The position numbers and the translations under genes are program-made. The notes beneath the pieces were generated by a model. That model was not told where the DNA came from and ran no database searches. It saw only the letters and a list, made by a program, of their open reading frames with translations. Shown one piece after another: positions 8,052-15,979 of a DNA stretch of 32,615 nt (position 1 is its first letter; the number at the start of each line of letters is the position of its first letter). The stretch is from Myxococcales bacterium FL481. GTDB taxonomy: Bacteria > Myxococcota_A > Polyangia > Nannocystales > Nannocystaceae. The DNA lies in assembly GCA_006508105.1 (NCBI GenBank), contig QKPP01000035.1, forward strand, positions 1 through 32,615. Reading direction: 5' to 3'.

Positions 8052-9053
8052 ATGTCGCCCCAACGGTGCACCAACTGTCACGCTGAAGTGGTGGGCCGAT
8101 TCTGTCCGCAATGCGGGCAGCGCAACCGCAGCTACCGGGAGTCATTCGCCAAGCTCGCCGCGGAGATCCTGCGCGAAGCCTTCGAAGTCGACGGACGGAT
8201 TCCTCGCACGTTGCTCCCGTTTTTCTTTCGTCCGGGCTACCTCGTGGAGCAGTACATCGCGGGCCGACGGGTCCACTACTCCTCCCCGCTGCGGGTGTAC
8301 CTATTTACGCTCGTCGTCGGTTTCTTCGCGCTCTCATTCGTCGCCGATCGCTTCGCCGACTCGATCGCCGAGCTGCAGATCGAAACCGAGGCGGCGAGTG
8401 ACTCGGGCGACACAGTCGACATCGTCGCCACGGAGACGGAGGTGACACGAGCGCTCGCCACCGACGAGACCTCGACGCCGGCCCCCGCCGCCGATCCCGC
8501 CCCGCTCGGCGGGGCACCAGCGAACGGCCCGTCTGCGGCGGTTGAGCGATCGCAAGACGAGCCGTGGACCCGAGCGGTTCATCGCACCCTCCGGCAAGCC
8601 CACGAGCGCGGCGACGAACCGGTGCCGCAGATCGTGCTCGACAAGTTCGCCGAACTCGAGCGAATGGGGGACGAGCTCGCCACCCAGCAGATCCTGCGTG
8701 CACTACTGGATCTGGCGCCCAAGGCCGTTTCGGCGCTGGTCCCGGTCCTCGCGACCCTGCTGCTTGTGGTCCAGGTACGCCGGCCGTTTTTCTTCGTCGA
8801 GCATTTGGTGTTTTCGCTCAACCTGCACGCCCTCGCGCTGGTCGTGTTGTCTGTCTCCGCGCTTATCGGGCCGCCAGTGAGCGAGGTGCTCCCCTGGGCC
8901 CTGGCGATCCACATGTTGCTCGGGATGCGCCGAGTCTACGGTCAGTCCTGGGCGATCACGCTGATCAAAGGCGGATTCGTGAGTTTCGCGTACGCAGCCT
9001 TCGCGGTGTGGGTGCTCGCCGCGGCGACGCTTGGCGCCTTGTGGTTCGCCTAG
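8052..9053 (+). CDS. DUF3667 zinc-ribbon membrane protein
   Basis: The 333-aa product begins with a zinc ribbon (Cys6, Cys9, Cys18, Cys21, ending CPQCGQRN). The amphipathic segment GYLVEQYIAGRRVHYSSP (62-79) and a membrane helix (80-98) follow, which is the layout of DUF3667 proteins; their function is unknown. A polar, acidic, Ala/Pro-rich segment of about 115 residues (105-220) comes next, then four hydrophobic segments (about 225-241, 250-271, 278-292, 304-332). The open frame extends far upstream, but the ATG at 8052 directly before the first Cys pair is the natural start. A possible -10 (TACGCT) lies only six bases before it. The gene is divergent from the large lipoprotein and ends five bases before the stop of the convergent pseudogene. 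Confidence 0.8.
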   Translation: MSPQRCTNCHAEVVGRFCPQCGQRNRSYRESFAKLAAEILREAFEVDGRIPRTLLPFFFRPGYLVEQYIAGRRVHYSSPLRVYLFTLVVGFFALSFVADRFADSIAELQIETEAASDSGDTVDIVATETEVTRALATDETSTPAPAADPAPLGGAPANGPSAAVERSQDEPWTRAVHRTLRQAHERGDEPVPQIVLDKFAELERMGDELATQQILRALLDLAPKAVSALVPVLATLLLVVQVRRPFFFVEHLVFSLNLHALALVVLSVSALIGPPVSEVLPWALAIHMLLGMRRVYGQSWAITLIKGGFVSFAYAAFAVWVLAAATLGALWFA

Positions 9054-9058
9054 ACCAG

Positions 9059-10056
9059 TCACGGCGCGAAGATCAGTGACGCGCCCACACTGCCCACAAA
9101 TGACTTTCTCCTCAACCGTCCACACCACGCATAGCCCCAATCCGTCAAACCGATCAGCACGACACTACGCATGAAGAAAGGCGCAAAGCCGATCCCGCGG
9201 TCCACGTCGAGCAACGGCATGCGGTACTCGACGTTGAACACCGCGTAGTACGATCCCACGAATTGGCCCTGTGCGTAGCCTCGGAGCACGCCGGCCTGCG
9301 AATACGCATTTCGCTCGAGCGCACGCCGAATCACGTCTTGGCGCTCTGGAAAACCGCCCACCGCAAACGCGCCGCGCCGCGCAAGGCCGCCGGCCGATGC
9401 ACCGCCCACCGCCCGCGCGACGAGGACGTGATGTCCCGGCCCGGGCATCGGCACGTACTCCGTGTGCGATAGCTACCATCGACCCGTGTCACTTGTTCCT
9501 CGTATTGCGTCTGCATATATGCATGATCCGAGGATGCGCCGCTCGGCGGATCGTAGACATAGCGCGGGTACCCGCGCCGCCAGGCGAAGCCGCGGCCGAA
9601 GCCGGCCCGTGCGGCACCGTGGCGCCGGCGATAGCGATACGCCACCGACCCCGCCGGGCGCTTCGACTGGAAACGAAACGCCCCGATCAGCCGGTGAAAG
9701 TTGAGAACGTCTTGAATGCTCGTCGACAGGCCCGATTGCGTGATCGAGCCGATCGACTCCCATTCGAATGTCGACGGCAGCAACGTCCGGGGGTAATAGG
9801 TTCGTATCGCCCGATACCGCCGCGCCCGTTCGCTCGGCCACTGTCCCTGCCAGCTGGACGGCTGAAAATGCGGATCGGGAGCCACTGGCCAGCTGTCTGC
9901 GGCCGGCATCGCGACTAGAAACTGGCTCGGATCGAAGGGCATGGTCCAAAGGTCGTAGCCCGTGCTCGTGTAGCCGACGTAGGCCAAGCGATGGCCGTCG
10001 TGACTCAACGCGGGTTCAAACGCGCCGCCCAGGACGTTCGTCACCTGAAACAAACG
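9059..10056 (-). pseudogene. Remnant of a TolB-propeller / outer-membrane barrel protein, frameshifted and truncated
   Basis: From about 10056 leftward, one frame reads like the end of a WD40/PD40 beta-propeller (LFQVTNVLGGAFEPALSHDG, LAYVGYTSTGYDLWTM). It then continues into an outer-membrane-barrel-like region rich in Tyr/Arg/Trp. Near 9461 the homologous-looking sequence jumps frame. The first frame reads SYRTR and then loses sense; the next frame resumes as EYVPMPGPGHHVLVARAVGG and continues with barrel-like repeats to SLIFAP and a stop at 9059. One missing base in the run around 9461-9467 explains the jump. No start codon or N-terminal propeller remains upstream, because the sequence runs directly into the 3' end of the neighbouring hydrolase gene. 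The right end also stops early for a barrel. I infer a dead gene cut by deletion; a sequencing error could explain only the frameshift. Confidence 0.72.
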
Positions 10057-10927
10057 ATCGCGGCCCGACCTCGCCATCCAACTGCTCGCGCACGACCTGC
10101 GCAAACGCCTGGGGGCGTTCTTCATGCGGCGCGTGCCCGCAGCCATCGATGACATCGAACCTCGCTGCCCCGATGCGTGCGGCGAGTGCCCGCCCGAGCT
10201 CGAGTGGGACGATCCGATCGCGATCCCCCCAAATCAAGCTCGCCGACACGCCGAGGCCGTCATAGGCCACCTCGATGCGCTTGGCGTCGAGAAGGTGGCG
10301 CAATGTCGCGACCAATGCCCGTCGACCGCCGCGCCGTCCCACATGGCCCCAGTACACCGCCAACTCGTCACGGTCGGCGAGCTCCGGCGTCGACCAGCGA
10401 GCGGCCAGAAACCGCCTCAACACTCCGCGTGTCAGCCCCAACTCCAATGCACGCCCGCCCCACCTGGTCCCGGCCGCGGTCAGCCACGCCGGCGGACGCC
10501 AGCCGGCACACGGCGCACCGACCAGGACCAACCGACGCACCGCGCTCGGCGTGTGACGAGCCAAGCTGGCCGCGGCCAAAGCCCCGACCCCGTGAGCCAC
10601 GACATCGACCGAGCCGAGGTCCAACCGCCACAGCAACTCACCCAGGTTGCGGCCGGCGAAGGTCCACCCGTAGTCTTGGGGGCCGCGTGGTTGCGGTCGG
10701 TCGCTGCTGCCCGAACCGAGCAGATCTGGCACCAGCACCACCCGATCCTCGAATGCGCCCAGCACCCGGCGAAACGCGTAGCCGGTGACCCCGAGGCCAT
10801 GCACAAACACCAGTGGCGGCCTCGAATCGCCGGCCACATCGCCATAGCGTGCAACAAACATTCGCCCTCGCTCGAGTGGCACGAGCGGTGACCACGACGC
10901 CTGCACTGAAGACCCGAAGCGGTGCAC
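10016..10927 (-). CDS. Alpha/beta-hydrolase-fold protein lacking the nucleophile Ser
   Basis: The 303-aa product (GTG start) has the alpha/beta-hydrolase core. The oxyanion segment FVHGLGVTGY is at 41-50, PDLLGSGSSDRP at 67-78, the acid in WGDRDRIVP (Asp237), and the catalytic His in GCGHAPHE (His265). The nucleophile elbow, normally G-x-S-x-G or with Asp/Cys, reads AHGVGA with Gly113 at the nucleophile position. The DNA there is unambiguous (GCT CAC GGG GTC GGG). Acid and His are retained, so it is either a pseudo-hydrolase or an enzyme with a different mechanism. It starts 12 bases after the enzyme I stop codon and is probably the last gene of the PTS operon. Its final 14 or so residues lie over the start of the adjacent pseudogene in another frame, so its C-terminus was probably replaced when that gene was truncated. 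Confidence 0.8.
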   Translation of the reverse strand: MHRFGSSVQASWSPLVPLERGRMFVARYGDVAGDSRPPLVFVHGLGVTGYAFRRVLGAFEDRVVLVPDLLGSGSSDRPQPRGPQDYGWTFAGRNLGELLWRLDLGSVDVVAHGVGALAAASLARHTPSAVRRLVLVGAPCAGWRPPAWLTAAGTRWGGRALELGLTRGVLRRFLAARWSTPELADRDELAVYWGHVGRRGGRRALVATLRHLLDAKRIEVAYDGLGVSASLIWGDRDRIVPLELGRALAARIGAARFDVIDGCGHAPHEERPQAFAQVVREQLDGEVGPRSFVSGDERPGRRV

Positions 10928-10939
10928 CCGACTCTCGCC

Positions 10940-12748
10940 TCACTGACCTCTGGCTGCCGCCGCCCCGTGGAGCAAATGCTCAGGAAAGCGTTGGTTCATC
11001 TCCGCGAGTACGAACGCTTCGGCCTCGGGCGCGGTGGCCACGCTCGCCAAGCGCTTGGTCAACGCGATCGCGTCTCCTAGCGCGGACGCGCGGATCAGGT
11101 TCTTCAGCACGGGAATCGCGGCGGGATGCACCGAGAGCTCGCGAACCCCCAGGCCCATGAGCACCCACGTGAACAGTGGATCGGCAGCCATCTCGCCACA
11201 AACCGAGACCGCGACCCCGTGCCGTTTCCCGGCGTCACAGACCAGCCCCAGCAGTTTGAGCAACGCCGGGTGCAACGGCTGATAAAGGTAGTTGACCTCA
11301 TCGTTCTCGCGGTCGATGGCCAGCGTGTACTGAATGAGATCGTTGGTGCCGATACTGAGAAAATCGACGTGTTGCGCCAGCTGGTCGACCATGAGCGCCG
11401 CCGACGGCACCTCGATCATGATCCCCACCGGTACATCGGCCGCGTGCGCAATCCGGCCCTCGGAGAGCTCTCGTTTCGCCACTTCGACCATCGACAATGC
11501 GATTTGCAGCTCGGCCAGCCCGCTGACGAGGGGGAACATGATGCGTAGCGGCCCGTGAACACCGGCGCGCAGCAGACCACGGAGCTGCGCGGCAAAATGA
11601 TCTGACTCGCGCAGGGCCAACCGCAACGAACGCAGCCCCATGGCGGGGTTCGCCTCCGCGTGCCCGTGCTCAAACAAGGTACACGGCTTGTCCGAGCCCA
11701 AATCGAACGTGCGAAACACTGCCGGGTACGGCGCGCACCGGGCCAACACCTGCTTGGCCAGCAGGTAGTGTTCCTCTTCCGTCGGCGGCTGCGTGCGATT
11801 CATATATAGATACTCGGTGCGGTACAGCCCCACGCCCTCGGCTCCGTGGTACCCGGCCGATTCGAGATCCTCGTGCAACGCCACGTTGGCCCGCAAGACG
11901 ACATGCGTGCCGTCCGTGGTTGTGGCCAACAGCCCGTGCTCTTTTTGTACCCGCGCCTCGAACTCGCGGTACCGCTGCACCTCGCCACGAAATGAGCTCT
12001 CCTCTTGTTCGTCCGGGTTCGAGATGACAAGCCCGTGGACCGCGTCCACGACCATCGTCTCCCCCGTCCGCACCCCATCGATGATGCCCTCGATGCCCAC
12101 CACGGCGGGAATCTCGAACGCCCGGGCCATAATCGACGCATGCGAGGTTCGCCCGCCAATCTCGGCCACGATGCCCGCCACCCCCGAGCTGTGCAGCGCC
12201 GCGACATCCCCTGGGCTGAGATCACTCGCCACGACGATGCTTCCTTTCGGAAACGCCATCGCAGCCGCACTGTCGCCTTGCAACGCCCGCAAGATGCGAT
12301 CTCCGAGGAACGTCACGTCGTACTGACGGTCGCGAAAGTACGGGTCGGTCACCTTGTCCAGCGTCGCCGCGATCGCGTCGGTCGCTTCCGCCACCGCCCA
12401 CTCGGCGTTGTGGCCGGCGTCGCGGATCCGCGTCTCCACGTCCTGCGTCAGGTCTGGATCCCTCAGCATGAGCTGCTGAGCCTTGAGGATCTGCCGGTGC
12501 TCGCCGTGCGAGAGGCGGGCCTTGACCCCCTCGAGCTCCTCGAGACAGGCCTTGAGCGCCGCCCGAAAGCGGGCGATCTCACCGTCGATTTCCGACTTGT
12601 CGATGTCGCGCCGTGAGACGTGCACGCGGCCGCGATCCACCACGTAGGCCAGTCCCACGCCCACCCCTGGACTGGCGGCGATGCCTCGCCACTTCTCCCG
12701 CCCCCGCTTGGCGGCGGGCATGCTGCCGCTGGCGGACCCGTGGCTCAC
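10940..12748 (-). CDS. ptsI: Phosphoenolpyruvate-protein phosphotransferase (PTS enzyme I)
   Basis: Enzyme I autophosphorylates from PEP and passes the phosphate to HPr. The product is 602 aa from a GTG at 12748 whose first bases overlap the HPr stop (GTGA); an ATG at 12721 would give 593 aa and cannot be excluded. In the 593-aa numbering, RGIAASPGVGVG begins the N domain at 12. The HPr-binding helices lie around 45-150, and the phosphorylated His194 is in GGRTSHA (189-195). The PEP-binding barrel shows GVGLYRTEYLYM (296-307), the metal-binding IGTNDLIQY (457-465) and the catalytic Cys508 in VCGEMAAD. There is no GAF domain, so this is the ptsI type rather than ptsP. It is co-transcribed with HPr and EIIA; no membrane permease gene is nearby, which suggests a regulatory role. 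Confidence 0.95.
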   Translation of the reverse strand: MSHGSASGSMPAAKRGREKWRGIAASPGVGVGLAYVVDRGRVHVSRRDIDKSEIDGEIARFRAALKACLEELEGVKARLSHGEHRQILKAQQLMLRDPDLTQDVETRIRDAGHNAEWAVAEATDAIAATLDKVTDPYFRDRQYDVTFLGDRILRALQGDSAAAMAFPKGSIVVASDLSPGDVAALHSSGVAGIVAEIGGRTSHASIMARAFEIPAVVGIEGIIDGVRTGETMVVDAVHGLVISNPDEQEESSFRGEVQRYREFEARVQKEHGLLATTTDGTHVVLRANVALHEDLESAGYHGAEGVGLYRTEYLYMNRTQPPTEEEHYLLAKQVLARCAPYPAVFRTFDLGSDKPCTLFEHGHAEANPAMGLRSLRLALRESDHFAAQLRGLLRAGVHGPLRIMFPLVSGLAELQIALSMVEVAKRELSEGRIAHAADVPVGIMIEVPSAALMVDQLAQHVDFLSIGTNDLIQYTLAIDRENDEVNYLYQPLHPALLKLLGLVCDAGKRHGVAVSVCGEMAADPLFTWVLMGLGVRELSVHPAAIPVLKNLIRASALGDAIALTKRLASVATAPEAEAFVLAEMNQRFPEHLLHGAAAARGQ

Positions 12749-13023
12749 AACTCGCCGAATCCATCTTGGATGAGCGCCGAAAGCCCCGCGAAGGCGTCGC
12801 CCGCGTCCCGTCCGGCACAGCGCACGGTGACCTTGGAGCCGACGGCCGCCGCCAGCATGAGCACCCCGAGAATGCTCTTGCCGTTGACCTCTTGACCGTC
12901 CTTGCCGATCCAAACGTCGGCGTCGAAGCGATTGGCGACGGAGACGAACTTGCTCGCGGCCCGTGCATGCAGCCCCAAGGGGTTGACGATCTCAAGTTCT
13001 CCGTCAGTCGGCTTTTTGCTCAT
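12745..13023 (-). CDS. ptsH: Phosphocarrier protein HPr
   Basis: The 92-aa product carries the His phosphorylation site in NPLGLHARAA (His19) and the regulatory Ser site in NGKSILGVLML (Ser50). Ser50 is the HprK target in organisms that have this kinase, and hprK lies three genes upstream in the same operon, so both phosphorylation sites are probably used. The start ATG at 13023 lies inside the end of the EIIA gene (20-base overlap), and the stop overlaps the GTG of ptsI. An Asp/Ala-rich C-terminal helix completes the fold. The length fits the family. Confidence 0.95.
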   Translation of the reverse strand: MSKKPTDGELEIVNPLGLHARAASKFVSVANRFDADVWIGKDGQEVNGKSILGVLMLAAAVGSKVTVRCAGRDAGDAFAGLSALIQDGFGEL

Positions 13024-13447
13024 GATCTTGCTTCCCGTCTCGGATCACGATTGAGCGCTGCCCCGCGTCGGCACAAGCGGCCGCGATTTCGGCCGGCCGG
13101 CAGCCTTGGCCGCGCAGCGCCGCGAGTTTCAGCATCATGGCGAGATTCATCCCGGAGACTACCGCGAACTGATGCCCGAAGCCCTCTTTGAGGGCGCAAT
13201 TGCAGGGGCTCGCTCCCAACAGGTCCACCACGATGACCACTCCAGCCCCGCTGTCGGCCTGGGTGAGGGCCTCGCACAGTCGCGGCGCGAGATCGGGCGT
13301 TTGGCCTTCGCCCGCATCGACGCAAGTCACGTCGTCGAGGGCATCACCCACGATGGGACGCGCCGCACTTAGCAACGCGGAAGCGCACCGGCCATGTCCC
13401 ACCATCACCACGCCCACCCGACGCAGCTGGCCCCCACGGGTCGTCAC
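13004..13447 (-). CDS. Mannose-type PTS EIIA protein
   Basis: A single soluble EIIA domain of the mannose superfamily, 147 aa. It has the family's early phosphorylatable His (His18 in VMVGHGR) at the end of the first beta strand, a second strand VVIVVDLLGASPCNCAL (70-86), and SGMNLAMMLKLA (98-109). The start is a GTG at 13447 whose bases overlap the rapZ stop (GTGA). The frame is open to 13498, but the extra residues lie inside rapZ and are unlike the family. With no EIIB, EIIC or EIID gene alongside, it is more likely a phosphorylation-state sensor than part of a sugar transporter. This EIIA-HPr-EI arrangement next to rapZ and hprK is known from deltaproteobacteria. Confidence 0.9.
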   Translation of the reverse strand: MTTRGGQLRRVGVVMVGHGRCASALLSAARPIVGDALDDVTCVDAGEGQTPDLAPRLCEALTQADSGAGVVIVVDLLGASPCNCALKEGFGHQFAVVSGMNLAMMLKLAALRGQGCRPAEIAAACADAGQRSIVIRDGKQDHEQKAD

Positions 13448-14304
13448 GGGGTCTCCCGGTGGACGTCGCGATGTCGAACGCTCATGGTCACCGGCCACGC
13501 GGCCAGTGAACCGGCGGCATCGAGCTCAGCGTGCAACGTCTCGCTCAGCGCGACCGACCGATGCTGGCCGCCGGTGCATCCGATGGCGAGCGTCAAGTAC
13601 GAGCGCCCTTCCGCGATCGCGTGCGGCACATGGAACTCCAACCAATCGCGCAGCTTGGACAGCACCTCTGCGGCCGCTGGCTGCTCCAACACGAACTGGG
13701 CCACAGACGCATCGAGACCCGTCAGCGGGCGCAATGCGGCGTGGTCGAACGGGTTCTTCAGGAACCGCACGTCGAACACCAAGTCTGCCTCACGCGGCAG
13801 CCCGTTTTTGAACCCGAACGACAAGATGACCAACCGCAGCACGCCCGTGACCCCAAACCGCTCACGGATCAACCGTCGCAGGTCGCGTGAGGCGTGGGCG
13901 GTGGTATCGATGACCGAGGTCGCAAGCTCTCGCAAGTCAGAGAGCAGTTCGTTTTCACGTTCAATGGCCTCGGGTAGCTCGCCCACCGGATGCCGACGCC
14001 GGGTCTCGGCGTAGCGTTGGATCAGCGTGGGCACCTCAGCCTCGAAGAACAGCAGGTTGACGTCGTGGCCCGCCGCCACGAGCTCGCTGCGGACCCGCGC
14101 GAAGATCCGAGCCTGCCCGGGAAGCTGCACCCCAATGCCCACGGCCACGCGCCGGCGGTCCCCCGCGGCCTCGAGCTTGCCCGCCAGCGCCGGCAGCATG
14201 TCGGCGGGCAGGTTATCGACACAGAAGTACCCAAGGTCCTCGAGCGCGCGCAGAGCCGTGGACTTGCCTGCTCCGCTGTTTCCGGTGACGACCAACAGAT
14301 CCAT
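13444..14304 (-). CDS. rapZ: RapZ-family P-loop RNase adapter / nucleotide-binding protein
   Basis: The 286-aa product has a Walker A motif GNSGAGKS (8-15), the downstream segments FVDNLP-like (27-33) and DVRFLKNP, and the C-terminal signature GCTGGQHRSV that defines the family. In E. coli, RapZ binds small RNAs and guides RNase E to GlmZ, and it senses glucosamine-6-phosphate; in other phyla its role differs and may be signalling through nucleotides. The ATG at 14304 follows the hprK stop by three bases, and the stop overlaps the EIIA start. Placement between hprK and EIIA is the usual order for this group. The precise target in this organism is unknown. Confidence 0.94.
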   Translation of the reverse strand: MDLLVVTGNSGAGKSTALRALEDLGYFCVDNLPADMLPALAGKLEAAGDRRRVAVGIGVQLPGQARIFARVRSELVAAGHDVNLLFFEAEVPTLIQRYAETRRRHPVGELPEAIERENELLSDLRELATSVIDTTAHASRDLRRLIRERFGVTGVLRLVILSFGFKNGLPREADLVFDVRFLKNPFDHAALRPLTGLDASVAQFVLEQPAAAEVLSKLRDWLEFHVPHAIAEGRSYLTLAIGCTGGQHRSVALSETLHAELDAAGSLAAWPVTMSVRHRDVHRETP

Positions 14305-14307
14305 GAC

Positions 14308-15318
14308 CTACTCCACCTCGTCTCGTGAAACGGGCTGGCTCGACGCGTCCGCGATCGTGGCTGGGACCCCGGGTGCGTGGGGCTCGGGCACGAGGCGGGC
14401 CGCCACTTTCTCGGCGAACTCCCGAGCCGAATCGTGCCCGCGAACCTTGAGCAGCTGATTGCGAGCGATCACCTCGATCAACGACGCGATGTTTCGTCCC
14501 GGCCGCAAGGGCACACGAACCAACGGAATATCGACTCCCAATATCGGCCAGACATTGCTGTCGATACCCAGCCGATCGTACTCGTCGTCGTGCCAATCGC
14601 TGAGCTCCACCACCACCTCGATCTTCTTGTTGTCCCGAACCGCGGCCACCCCGAACAAGTTGGTGATGTTGAGGATGCCCATCCCACGGATCTCCATGTG
14701 ATGCTGGTGAAGCTCGGTCGCGGCTCCCCACACGGTATCTGGCGGCCGCACCACCACTTGGACGACGTCGTCGGCCACCAAACGGTGGCCCTTGAGCACC
14801 AAGTCCAGCGCCGCTTCGCTCTTACCGACGCCGCTGCGCCCGATGATCAGCAGGCCCACGCCGAGCACATCGACCAGCACCCCGTGGATGCTGGCGCGTG
14901 GCGAGAGCAAGTCCTCGAGGTGATGCGTGACGCGTGAAATGAACGTCGACGTCAGCAGCGGTGTACGCATCACGGGAATCCCGTGATCGCGCGCGACCTC
15001 CATGAGCAACTCGGGGGGCTCTAGCCCTCGCGTGAGCACCATGCAGCACAGCTCACGTGCGCAATAGGTCTCGAGCCCTTGGCGTACCAGATCGATTTCG
15101 CTGCTCACGATGTAATCGATCTCAGTTAGGCCGAAGACCTGTACCCGATCGTTGTAGATGTGTTTGACGAACCCCGACAATGCGAGGCCGGGTTTTTGGA
15201 TCCGCGGCCGCAAGATCCGGCGTTCGAGCCCCCCCCAGTCGGAGAGTAGCTCGATCTCGAGACGCGACGCCTCGCCATCGAGCAGATCCTCGACCGCGAC
15301 CGACGTGTCTCTGCGCAT
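14308..15318 (-). CDS. hprK: HPr kinase/phosphorylase
   Basis: HprK phosphorylates and dephosphorylates the regulatory Ser of HPr in response to metabolite levels. The 336-aa product has the N-terminal domain (1-130), His145 in SIHG, Walker A GRSGVGKS (160-167), the acidic pair in VADDVV (181-186), and the family signature EIRGMGILNI (209-218). The C-terminal segment to about 310 is typical, and the last 25 residues are a polar tail. It is 15 bases downstream of hpf and three bases upstream of rapZ. The matching HPr in this operon keeps its target Ser, so the kinase has a substrate at hand. Confidence 0.95.
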   Translation of the reverse strand: MRRDTSVAVEDLLDGEASRLEIELLSDWGGLERRILRPRIQKPGLALSGFVKHIYNDRVQVFGLTEIDYIVSSEIDLVRQGLETYCARELCCMVLTRGLEPPELLMEVARDHGIPVMRTPLLTSTFISRVTHHLEDLLSPRASIHGVLVDVLGVGLLIIGRSGVGKSEAALDLVLKGHRLVADDVVQVVVRPPDTVWGAATELHQHHMEIRGMGILNITNLFGVAAVRDNKKIEVVVELSDWHDDEYDRLGIDSNVWPILGVDIPLVRVPLRPGRNIASLIEVIARNQLLKVRGHDSAREFAEKVAARLVPEPHAPGVPATIADASSQPVSRDEVE

Positions 15319-15333
15319 AGCAGCTCCGACGCC

Positions 15334-15960
15334 CTAGGCGTCGTCGTCGACGTGACCTTGGGTTTCGAGCAGACCGTACTCACCGGTGTCGAGGCGATAG
15401 ATCACGTTGATATCGCCCGTGTCGGCGTTCGTGAACACATAAAACGCCTTGTGCAGTAGGTCCATTTGCATTGCCGCTTGATCCACCGATAGCCGCTCGG
15501 CTCGAAACTCGCGTGACCGGACGACCTTCGGGCGCGCCTCGGGAGCGGGCTTCGGCTCGGTGGGCGCGGGCGTCGGGGGCGGGGGAGCGACCGCCTCGGG
15601 CTCGAACGCTGCGAAACTCTCCGGGGAGAACACCGCCTGGCGCACCCGATTCACGCGCCCTTTGTGAGGCTTGTGATCCCGCATGCGATCTTTGTAACGC
15701 CGGACTTGCCGCTCCATTTTGGCCAGCGCCATGTCGATGGACGAGTACATGCTCTCCGTCGTTTCCGACGAATGCAGCTGCAAACCGTTGCGCAAGGTGA
15801 TGTCGAACTGGGCCACGTGCGAGAACTTCTCGACACCCAGCGTGCAGCTGATTTTCAGCGGATCCGCAAAATAACGGCCGATCTTACTGAGGCGCTCCTC
15901 CGCGTAGTTGCGCAGCGCGTCCGAGGACTCCATGTGACGAAAGATAAACTGGGCTTGCAT
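15334..15960 (-). CDS. hpf: Long-form ribosome hibernation promoting factor
   Basis: The 208-aa product has an N-terminal S30AE/YfiA domain (1-105) that binds the 30S subunit and blocks mRNA/tRNA sites. A Pro/Ala/Glu linker (about 120-144) and a C-terminal dimerisation domain (150-200; FRAERLSVDQAAMQMDLLHK, YVFTNADTGDINVIYRL) follow. Long HPF alone drives formation of 100S ribosome dimers in bacteria that lack RMF. The ATG at 15960 is 19 bases after the rpoN stop; upstream in-frame residues belong to the rpoN overlap and do not fit the family. The linkage to rpoN is very common, and the protein is often annotated as a sigma-54 modulation protein for that reason. Confidence 0.95.
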   Translation of the reverse strand: MQAQFIFRHMESSDALRNYAEERLSKIGRYFADPLKISCTLGVEKFSHVAQFDITLRNGLQLHSSETTESMYSSIDMALAKMERQVRRYKDRMRDHKPHKGRVNRVRQAVFSPESFAAFEPEAVAPPPPTPAPTEPKPAPEARPKVVRSREFRAERLSVDQAAMQMDLLHKAFYVFTNADTGDINVIYRLDTGEYGLLETQGHVDDDA

Positions 15961-15979
15961 GATCTCGATTTGGTTGCGG

